NCBI GenBank assembly: GCA_903859265.1
Contig: CAIOLZ010000402.1
Coordinates: 1-5,634, forward strand
Reading direction: 5' to 3'
From: an uncultured beta proteobacterium
GTDB taxonomy: Bacteria; Pseudomonadota; Gammaproteobacteria; Burkholderiales; Burkholderiaceae_C
Length of the DNA stretch: 5,634 nt
Each line of letters starts with the position of its first letter. The first letter of the stretch is position 1. Positions 1-4,463 of this stretch are shown here, piece after piece. A model generated the notes under the pieces. It ran no database searches, was not told the DNA's origin, and worked only from the letters and a program-made list of their open reading frames with translations. The position numbers and the translations under genes were made by a program.

Positions 1-126
1 CCGGCGCCGGCAACCGCAAAGTCAGCCTTGGCAACCAGCGCAGACAAGCCGGCGGCGTGATGCTGCGCACAGGCTCCAGGCAGCAACCCGGCCAGTTGCC
101 CTAGTCCCGCTAGAATACGCGCCACA
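1..126. other. Stretch upstream of the tRNA, possible edge of a neighbouring gene
   Basis: No gene can be called firmly here. On the + strand, frame 1 is open from the window edge to a TGA at 58-60 and ends in an Ala/Pro-rich tail (KPAA-stop), which could be the C-terminus of an upstream protein. On the - strand one frame is open from the tRNA to the window edge and reads plausibly (for example LSALVAKADFAVAGAG), but it has no ATG; its only upstream start is a GTG at 125-123 with no Shine-Dalgarno. The two readings exclude each other in practice, and the segment is too short to decide by eye. Confidence 0.2.
111..116 (+). promoter_or_regulatory. Candidate -10 box for tRNA-Ser
   Basis: TAGAAT lies 10 bases before the mature 5' end of the tRNA and is followed by a GC-rich stretch (ACGCGCC), the kind of discriminator common at stringently controlled stable-RNA promoters. 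No good -35 hexamer sits 16-18 bases upstream; the TTGCCC at 96-101 is too close. Position supports the call more than sequence does. Confidence 0.4.
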
Positions 127-216
127 GGAAGCTTGGCCGAGCGGTTTAAGGCACCGGTCTTGAAAACCGGCGAGGATGTGAGTCCTCCGTGAGTTCGAAT
201 CTCACAGCTTCCGCCA
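127..216 (+). tRNA. tRNA-Ser (anticodon UGA)
   Basis: This is a complete class II tRNA with its CCA tail encoded. The acceptor stem pairs GGAAGCT (127-133) with AGCTTCC (206-212), followed by discriminator G213 and CCA 214-216. The anticodon stem is CCGGT/ACCGG (154-158 and 166-170) around the loop CTTGAAA, which puts anticodon TGA at 161-163 and reads UCN-type serine codons, mainly UCA. The long variable arm typical of tRNA-Ser is present, GAGGA (172-176) pairing with TCCTC (183-187). The T arm is GTGAG/CTCAC around TTCGAAT (194-200). No stem is disrupted. tRNA-Ser genes are frequent integration sites for islands, but nothing downstream looks like an integrase or a repeated tRNA 3' end. Confidence 0.97.
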
Positions 217-237
217 TGTCAACAGGTTTCATGCGGG

Positions 238-266
238 TTTGCTCGGTGTTCCGTTAAGCAAATTTT
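238..266 (+). terminator. Possible intrinsic terminator after tRNA-Ser
   Basis: TTTGCT (238-243) pairs with AGCAAA (257-262). Stacked inside it, CGG (244-246) pairs with CCG (251-253) around a TGTT loop, leaving a three-base bulge (254-256). TTTT follows at 263-266. Location 22 bases after the tRNA CCA fits termination of the tRNA transcript. The outer stem is AT-rich and the T-run short, so the strength is uncertain. Confidence 0.45.
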
Positions 267-355
267 GGCCATTTGGACATGTTATGGATTACTGCACGAT
301 AGGCCACATTTCGTTTTATCAAGAATGTGTGCTACTTCTGTCCACGACCTTTCGA

Positions 356-364
356 TGCTATTTT
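356..364 (+). promoter_or_regulatory. Candidate extended -10 promoter for the partner-switching operon
   Basis: TGC-TATTTT matches the extended -10 pattern TGn-TATnnT. The hexamer 17 bases upstream (TTCTGT, 336-341) is a poor -35, which extended -10 promoters can tolerate. If used, transcription would start near 371 and leave a leader of about 140 bases that includes the inverted repeat at 378-432. One hexamer match in an AT-rich patch is weak evidence. Confidence 0.25.
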
Positions 365-377
365 TCCGGGCGTTGCT

Positions 378-432
378 GATCCCCGGCTGAGACACGCAAG
401 GCATTAACAAACATGGCTTGCCGCGGGGGATC
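378..432 (+). repeat. Inverted repeat in the leader of the STAS gene
   Basis: GATCCCC (378-384) is perfectly complementary to GGGGATC (426-432). The stem can extend with GGC (385-387) pairing GCC (420-422) across a small bulge, or instead an inner stem GCAAG/CTTGC (396-400 and 417-421) can form. No T-run follows on either strand, so this does not look like a terminator. It could be a structured leader, a protein-binding site, or chance in GC-rich DNA. Confidence 0.4.
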
Positions 433-500
433 GGCCAGAGCAGTTGCCACCGGTTCTGTCACAAAGCTGCGTTAGACTGTGCTGAGGTCTGCTTCAGCAA

Positions 501-506
501 AGGGGG
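501..506 (+). promoter_or_regulatory. Shine-Dalgarno fixing the STAS start at 512
   Basis: AGGGGG ends five bases before ATG 512-514. An in-frame GTG at 479 would place this purine run inside the coding sequence and has no comparable site of its own, so the ATG is preferred. Confidence 0.7.
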
Positions 507-511
507 TTCCC

Positions 512-856
512 ATGTCGATTGAATTCGAAGATGTCGATGCATCGTTGCGTCGAATACGCATTACTGGAAGGCTGGACATTCCGGGCACGGAAGCCATCGC
601 AATCAAATTTGCAAGCCTTTCTGCCTCGACTGCGCGCCGTATTGTTGTGGACTTGACCGGCGTGAGTTTCCTGGCGTCCTTTGGAATCCGTGAATTGATC
701 ACCAATGCCAAGGCCATGCAACAGCGTGGCGGCAAAATGGTGCTTTTGGTGGACGCAAATTCGACTGTCCACAAGACACTGGAGACAACTGGCATTGATG
801 CTCTGCTTCCGATGTTTGCGAATGCACAGGAAGCGGATCAGGCCGCACTGAGTTGA
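512..856 (+). CDS. STAS-domain anti-sigma factor antagonist (SpoIIAA/RsbV/BtrV type)
   Basis: This 114-residue cytoplasmic protein is essentially one STAS domain. In partner-switching systems such a protein binds the serine kinase/anti-sigma factor when unphosphorylated and is inactivated when that kinase phosphorylates one serine. The core strand and switch motif VVDLTGVSFLASFGIREL spans about residues 45-62. Aligned by eye to SpoIIAA (LSFMDSSGLG), Ser56 falls on the phosphorylated Ser58, while the preceding Asp is Ala55 and the following Ser is Phe57. The length matches the family (SpoIIAA about 117). An in-frame GTG at 479 would add 11 residues, but the ATG has a strong Shine-Dalgarno. The stop TGA overlaps an in-frame TTG of the next gene, and the kinase that follows is the expected partner. 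The family call is firm; what it ultimately controls is unknown. Confidence 0.93.
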   Translation: MSIEFEDVDASLRRIRITGRLDIPGTEAIAIKFASLSASTARRIVVDLTGVSFLASFGIRELITNAKAMQQRGGKMVLLVDANSTVHKTLETTGIDALLPMFANAQEADQAALS

Positions 857-867
857 GAACCGTAGCC

Positions 868-1320
868 GTGAGCAATGTCACGGCGCGACGAGCCTTTCTG
901 AACGTCCCACCCAGCCTGGAACGCATTCGGGCTGTCTCGGAGTGGCTGCAAGAGCATGTGCGCAATTGGGGTGCGCCCGTTGATGTCGTGGACCGGCTTG
1001 ATTTGTGCCTGAATGAGGCGCTCGCCAATGCGCTGACGCATGGTGGACCATCGGTGCACGTGTGTCCTCTGGAATTGCACTTGCACTACGCAGAGTCGCA
1101 GGATCAGCATACGATTGTTCTGACTCTGCAGGATGGAGGTATGGCGTTTGACCCTACACAGGCCCAAGTCAGACCCCGTGCACGCTCGTTGCAGGACGCG
1201 AGTCCGGGTGGTTTGGGCATTCAGATGATGCGTAGCCACTCGGATGATCTGCAATATCATCGGTTCAACAACAAGAATCAACTCGATATCCTGGTGCGAT
1301 GGAAAACCGATTTCCCTTGA
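868..1320 (+). CDS. Serine kinase / anti-sigma factor (RsbW/SpoIIAB/BtrW-type HATPase)
   Basis: A 150-residue GHKL-fold ATPase expected to phosphorylate the STAS protein encoded just upstream and, when free, to sequester a sigma factor or another target. Family motifs are visible in order. The N-box reads CLNEALANALTHG, with Glu50 and Asn54 as the predicted catalytic and magnesium-binding residues. The G1 box is LQDGGMAFDP (Asp89, Gly91). The G2 box is GGLGIQMM (Gly114, Gly115, Gly117). The ATP-binding core therefore looks intact. The start is uncertain: GTG 868 has a weak GAGA about nine bases upstream, while TTG 853 overlaps the previous stop (TTGA) and would add five residues with tight translational coupling. 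The 3' end overlaps the phosphatase gene by 22 bases, supporting a single transcript. The target is not encoded in view. Confidence 0.9.
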   Translation: MSNVTARRAFLNVPPSLERIRAVSEWLQEHVRNWGAPVDVVDRLDLCLNEALANALTHGGPSVHVCPLELHLHYAESQDQHTIVLTLQDGGMAFDPTQAQVRPRARSLQDASPGGLGIQMMRSHSDDLQYHRFNNKNQLDILVRWKTDFP

Positions 1321-2609
1321 ACACAGAACCTCCTGCCCGCTTTGGCCGCAGCCCTGTGAACGACCGCCGCTCCAGTGCCATCAGCAAGCCCAAAGGCAAC
1401 GCGATAAGTCGCACCGCAAAGGCACGACGCACAAACGAAATTACCTGGATTCCCCTTTTTCAGGGCGCCCCTGCTGCTGCTGTGAATCTGGCGCTGCAGG
1501 ATTGTGAAGTGCTGGATTTGCCACCGGAATGCAAGCTCTTAATACCGGGGCAAACCAACGACAGTGTTTTTATTCCCCTGAGCGGCGCAGTGGTCGCCCA
1601 TCTGGATTACCAGCGCAACCCGGCGGCATCCGTTGCCATTGCGCCGGGTGAATGCATCGGCGAACTGTCTGCCATCGATGGCAAACCGGTATCCGCCTTG
1701 GTGGCGACCGTCACGTCGGCTCGCGTGCTGCGAATTCCCCAGAACATATTTTGGGACCGCCTGATGACGCTACCGGGGGTGGCAGCGAATTTTCGCATCA
1801 TGTTGAGCGATCGCGTGCGCAAGACCAATGAGATGGCGCAGGAAGCACTGCGCCAACAACTGGAGTTGGCGCATCTGAAGAAGGAGCTCCACGTGGCCCG
1901 GCAGTTGCAAGCCAGCATGCTGCCGCTGCAACGCCCCTTGTTTCCCGGCCGCGACGAGCTGGATGTCTGTGGACTGATGGAGCCCGCCTCCAGCGTGGGC
2001 GGCGATCTTTTCGACACTTTTTTCATCCGCGAAAACCTCCTGTTTTTTTGCATCGGGGATGTGTCGGGGCATGGCATCGCCTCCGCCATGTTCATGGCGC
2101 GGACGATTGGTCTCCTGCGGGTGCTGGCCATGGACACCACGGAACCGGACCAGCTACTGAGCCGGCTCAATGAACGCCTATGCATTGGCAATGACACCAA
2201 TCTATTTGTGACCCTGCTATGCGGCGTATTGGATGTCACCACGGGGCAGTTGCGCTACTCCAATGGCGGCCATTGCCCTCCCATTCTGGTTGGCCCGGCC
2301 AGTTCGCGCCTATTGCCAGTACCAAAGGGGCCGCTGGTGGGCGCATTTCCGCAAGCTCGTTATGCCTCGCTTGGCTTGCAGCTGCACCCCGGTGAAACGC
2401 TTTTCTGCTACACCGACGGCGTGACCGAAGCGCAGGACGCAGATCACAACGAATATTCAGACGAGCGCTGTCTTCGCTTCCTGGACCGGCAGGCGCTACA
2501 ACCCGTATCGGATCTTTTGGATGCAGTACGCCGGGAAGTCGCCGACTTTACGGGAATCCATGTGCTGGAAGACGACTTCACCCTCTTTGCCGTGCGATTG
2601 CGCCACTAA
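1299..2609 (+). CDS. PP2C (SpoIIE-type) serine phosphatase with N-terminal cNMP-binding-like domain
   Basis: A 436-residue multidomain regulator, predicted to dephosphorylate the STAS protein and so switch the module on (role of RsbU, SpoIIE and BtrU). Residues 1-48 are basic and low in complexity. Residues about 50-165 resemble a cyclic-nucleotide-binding/Crp-type beta-roll, with GECIGELSAIDGKPVSALVA at 117-136. Residues about 175-210 form a likely coiled-coil linker ending in QLQASMLP. Residues about 218-435 are the phosphatase domain. Its metal-binding acidic motifs are all present: GGDLFD (Asp236), GDVSGHG (Asp254), YTDGVTEA (Asp373) and LEDDFTLF (Asp425/Asp426). No membrane segment is visible, so it should act in the cytoplasm. 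Oddity: the arginine that contacts the cyclic phosphate in CRP-type cassettes is Val131, so cAMP/cGMP binding is doubtful. The ATG at 1299 lies inside the kinase gene and lacks a clear Shine-Dalgarno; an in-frame GTG at 1356 is the alternative and would only trim the basic tail. Confidence 0.93.
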   Translation: MENRFPLNTEPPARFGRSPVNDRRSSAISKPKGNAISRTAKARRTNEITWIPLFQGAPAAAVNLALQDCEVLDLPPECKLLIPGQTNDSVFIPLSGAVVAHLDYQRNPAASVAIAPGECIGELSAIDGKPVSALVATVTSARVLRIPQNIFWDRLMTLPGVAANFRIMLSDRVRKTNEMAQEALRQQLELAHLKKELHVARQLQASMLPLQRPLFPGRDELDVCGLMEPASSVGGDLFDTFFIRENLLFFCIGDVSGHGIASAMFMARTIGLLRVLAMDTTEPDQLLSRLNERLCIGNDTNLFVTLLCGVLDVTTGQLRYSNGGHCPPILVGPASSRLLPVPKGPLVGAFPQARYASLGLQLHPGETLFCYTDGVTEAQDADHNEYSDERCLRFLDRQALQPVSDLLDAVRREVADFTGIHVLEDDFTLFAVRLRH

Positions 2610-2679
2610 CCGGAACTCGGCTTGGCAACGTCGTTCATCAAGGTCGCGGCAACCATTAGCCAGAAAAGGAATCACACAG

Positions 2680-2714
2680 TTTCACATAGATAACTATGTT
2701 ATTTAGAAGTGAAA
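2680..2714 (+). promoter_or_regulatory. Candidate operator: nested inverted repeats
   Basis: Two perfect inverted repeats are nested. The inner is ACATAG-ATAA-CTATGT (2684-2699). The outer is TTTCAC (2680-2685) with GTGAAA (2709-2714). The inner repeat lies where the -35 of the TATAGT box (2716-2721) would be, and no consensus -35 is present. That arrangement is typical of promoters needing a LysR-type activator such as CysB, Cbl or SsuR, but I cannot match the sites to a specific known consensus. Confidence 0.4.
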
Positions 2715-2715
2715 A

Positions 2716-2721
2716 TATAGT
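2716..2721 (+). promoter_or_regulatory. Candidate -10 box of the sbp/ssu operon
   Basis: TATAGT sits in the most AT-rich part of the gap. Bases 2693-2698 at the -35 distance (ACTATG) do not resemble TTGACA. The box lies inside a short perfect inverted repeat, AAATA-TAG-TATTT (2713-2725). Transcription would start near 2728, about 68 bases before the sbp ATG. TATGTT at 2695-2700 is another possible -10. Confidence 0.35.
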
Positions 2722-2743
2722 ATTTCCAGTTTTAAAGATTTAC

Positions 2744-2789
2744 TTCCAGAATCCGCTGCTTCGCGCTCTTGCGTTGCAAATTTCTGGAG
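2744..2789 (+). promoter_or_regulatory. Potential hairpin covering the sbp Shine-Dalgarno
   Basis: TCCAGAA (2745-2751) is perfectly complementary to TTCTGGA (2782-2788), with an added G-U pair at 2744/2789 and a 30-base loop. The 3' arm contains GGAG (2786-2789), the Shine-Dalgarno six bases before ATG 2796. A second copy of TTCCAG occurs exactly 20 bases upstream (2724-2729) and could pair with the same site. The loop is long, so stability is uncertain. Confidence 0.35.
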
Positions 2790-2795
2790 TGAATC

Positions 2796-3809
2796 ATGTT
2801 GTCCCGCCGTTGCGTCACCATCCTTGCCTTCGCGGCAAGCCTATCTGGCATCGCCCTGGGCGCCATCGCGCAGCAGCCGGTGACCCTGCTCAATGTTTCC
2901 TATGACCCAACCCGCGAACTCTATGTAGAGTTCAATCAGGCCTTCGCCAAGTACTGGAAGGCCAAAACCGGGCAGGACGTCACCATCCAGCAAAGCCACG
3001 GCGGTTCAGGCAAACAAGCGCGCTCCATCATTGACGGACTCGACGCCGATGTCGCCACGCTGGCTTTGGCGGGCGACACCGATGCCATCGTCAAAAACGG
3101 CGGCTGGATTGCCAAGGACTGGCAAAAACGCCTGCCTAACAATGCGTCGCCCTACACCTCGACCATTATTTTTGCGGTCCGCCAGGGCAACCCGAAAAAC
3201 ATCAAAGACTGGGACGACCTGATTCGTCCGGACGTGAAAGTCATCACCCCGAACCCGAAAACTTCAGGGGGCGCACGCTGGAATTACCTCGCGGCCTGGG
3301 AATTTGCCAAGCGCAAATACGGTGGGGACGCCAAAGCCAAAGAATTCGTGGCCAAGCTCTACGCGAACGTACCGGTGCTCGACACGGGCGCGCGGGGCTC
3401 CACCATCACTTTTGCACAGCGTGGGCAGGGCGACGTGCTGATTGCCTGGGAAAACGAGGCCTATTTGCTGGAGAAGGAATTCGGCGCCAAATTTGATGTG
3501 GTTGCGCCATCGATCAGCATCCTGGCCGAACCTGCCGTGGCCGTGGTGGACAAAAACGTGGACCGCAAGGGCACCCGGGCCGTAGCGCAGGCCTATCTGG
3601 AGTACCTGTACAGCGAAGAAGGGCAGGACATTGCGGGCAAAAACTTTTACCGCCCGGCGGTGTCTGCCAAAGCGCAGGCCAAGTACGCCACACAGTTTGC
3701 CAAGATCAAGCTGTTCACGATCGACGAGGCCTACGGTGGCTGGGACAAAGCTGACAAGGCACATTTCGCTGACGGTGCCAGCTTCGACCAGATTTACACC
3801 AAGAAGTAA
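2796..3809 (+). CDS. sbp: Periplasmic sulfate/thiosulfate-binding protein
   Basis: A 337-residue solute-binding protein of an ABC importer for sulfate (or thiosulfate), acting in the periplasm. A Sec signal peptide covers residues 1-25: basic MLSRR, a hydrophobic core, and likely cleavage in AIA|QQPV. Both family signatures are visible: KAKTGQDVTIQQS at about 55-67 and NPKTSGGARW at 153-162. The conserved segment SHGGSGKQARSIIDGLDADV follows the first. Length agrees with Sbp and CysP (about 330-340). The start is supported by GGAG six bases before the ATG. The FMN reductase gene begins six bases after the stop, so they are probably co-transcribed. In classical sulfate systems this protein works with CysT, CysW and CysA, none of which are next to it here; it may share permeases encoded elsewhere. 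Sequence by eye cannot separate Sbp from CysP specificity. Confidence 0.95.
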   Translation: MLSRRCVTILAFAASLSGIALGAIAQQPVTLLNVSYDPTRELYVEFNQAFAKYWKAKTGQDVTIQQSHGGSGKQARSIIDGLDADVATLALAGDTDAIVKNGGWIAKDWQKRLPNNASPYTSTIIFAVRQGNPKNIKDWDDLIRPDVKVITPNPKTSGGARWNYLAAWEFAKRKYGGDAKAKEFVAKLYANVPVLDTGARGSTITFAQRGQGDVLIAWENEAYLLEKEFGAKFDVVAPSISILAEPAVAVVDKNVDRKGTRAVAQAYLEYLYSEEGQDIAGKNFYRPAVSAKAQAKYATQFAKIKLFTIDEAYGGWDKADKAHFADGASFDQIYTKK

Positions 3810-3815
3810 GGCACC

Positions 3816-4406
3816 ATGTCTGTCCTCCTGATCGCCGGAAGCCCTTCGGAACGCTCTCGCACTGCCGCATTTCTGGACGCCGCGGGCCAGCGGCTGGAGA
3901 CGCGCGGCGCGCTCGTGAACCGGTTGCGCGTGCGTGACCTCTCGCCACAGGCCTTGCTTTTGGCCGACTTTGGCCATCCTTCGATCAGTCAGGCCATCGG
4001 ACGCGTGGCGCGAGCCGATGTCATCGTTGTGGCGACCCCGGTGTACAAGGCCGCCTACAGCGGCGTGCTCAAGGTTTTCCTGGACCTGCTGCCACAGGAC
4101 GGCTTCAAGGGCAAAACGGTGTTGCCGCTGGCGACCGGCGGCAGCCCCAACCACATGCTGGCGCTGGATTATTCATTGCGGCCGGTGCTGCAGTCACTGG
4201 GTGCCAAAAACATTCTGCCGGGCATATATGCCACGGACGCACAGGTCACGCCGACCGAAGACGGCAGCTTTCATTTGGCGCCGGATATATCGGCCCGCCT
4301 GGACGAAGCGGTCCATCTGCTGATCACCGAGACCTTGCAGACCGGGCTGGCGCACGCCGGACGGTTCGCACCGGTGCATTTTTCTCAGGTGCGTTGTAGC
4401 GTCTAG
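3816..4406 (+). CDS. ssuE: NAD(P)H-dependent FMN reductase of sulfonate metabolism, SsuE type
   Basis: A 196-residue flavodoxin-fold cytoplasmic enzyme that reduces FMN with NAD(P)H; in the Ssu system FMNH2 is passed to the monooxygenase SsuD, which releases sulfite from alkanesulfonates. The N-terminal phosphate-binding loop reads IAGSPSERSR (residues 6-15). The flavin-site stretch TPVYKAAYSGVLKVFLDLLP (74-93) and PLATGGSPNHMLALDYSLRP (104-123) are characteristic of the SsuE/MsuE group. Tyr119 aligns by eye with Tyr118 of E. coli SsuE, the pi-helix residue that sets SsuE apart from ordinary flavin reductases. Length is close to E. coli SsuE (about 191). An AAGG overlapping the sbp stop serves as ribosome-binding site, so translation is closely linked to sbp. 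MsuE is the main alternative name. Confidence 0.93.
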   Translation: MSVLLIAGSPSERSRTAAFLDAAGQRLETRGALVNRLRVRDLSPQALLLADFGHPSISQAIGRVARADVIVVATPVYKAAYSGVLKVFLDLLPQDGFKGKTVLPLATGGSPNHMLALDYSLRPVLQSLGAKNILPGIYATDAQVTPTEDGSFHLAPDISARLDEAVHLLITETLQTGLAHAGRFAPVHFSQVRCSV

Positions 4407-4435
4407 TTCCCTTTTACGCGACCCCGCAGCTGTTT

Positions 4436-4455
4436 CTTTCACCCATTTTTGAAAG
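4436..4455 (+). promoter_or_regulatory. Potential hairpin ahead of ssuA
   Basis: CTTTCA (4436-4441) is complementary to TGAAAG (4450-4455) around an eight-base loop, in the 57-base gap between ssuE and ssuA. The 3' arm holds GAAAG, the only purine-rich candidate ribosome-binding site, eight bases before ATG 4464. There is no T-run after the stem, so a terminator is unlikely. The stem is AT-rich and may be weak. Confidence 0.3.
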
Positions 4456-4463
4456 CTGACACG

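Larger units (their letters stand above)
217..511 (+). other. Gene-free region between tRNA-Ser and the partner-switching genes
   Basis: About 295 bases without a credible gene. A 13-codon frame begins at ATG 216-218, overlapping the tRNA CCA end, but has no coding support. The region holds the terminator-like hairpin at 238-266, an extended -10-like box at 356-364, the long-loop inverted repeat at 378-432 and the Shine-Dalgarno at 501-506. It is therefore best read as the end of the tRNA transcript plus the promoter and leader of the downstream operon. Confidence 0.6.
2610..2795 (+). promoter_or_regulatory. AT-rich control region of the sulfur-scavenging genes
   Basis: This 186-base gap separates the phosphatase gene from sbp. 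Its first 60 bases show no convincing terminator. From about 2670 to 2745 the sequence becomes strikingly AT-rich relative to its flanks and carries nested inverted repeats and a -10-like box; 2744-2789 can form a hairpin over the sbp Shine-Dalgarno. The pattern fits an activator-dependent promoter for a separate sulfur operon. Sulfur-assimilation genes in proteobacteria are usually under CysB-family LysR regulators; that such a protein binds here is inference. Confidence 0.55.

Noticed and set aside
96..116. TTGCCC as -35 partner of the TAGAAT box
   Set aside because: The gap between the two hexamers is only nine bases, far below the usual 16-18.
216..257. Short peptide starting at ATG 216
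   Set aside because: Thirteen codons, with the start codon overlapping the tRNA CCA end and no ribosome-binding site.
127..266. tRNA-Ser as an integration site of a genomic island
   Set aside because: No integrase gene, no repeated copy of the tRNA 3' end, and no obvious foreign-looking genes follow; the downstream genes resemble ordinary chromosomal functions.
1607..2242. Open frame on the - strand opposite the phosphatase gene
   Set aside because: Serine- and arginine-rich translation with no domain; the + strand phosphatase motifs in the same bases are unambiguous.
2610..2660. Terminator after the phosphatase gene
   Set aside because: Only short imperfect complementarities such as CCG/CGG were found, with no T-run after them.
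3264..4154. Open frame on the - strand (about 296 codons) opposite sbp and ssuE
   Set aside because: It covers the junction of two well-supported + strand genes, has no recognisable motif, and is best explained as a codon-bias shadow.
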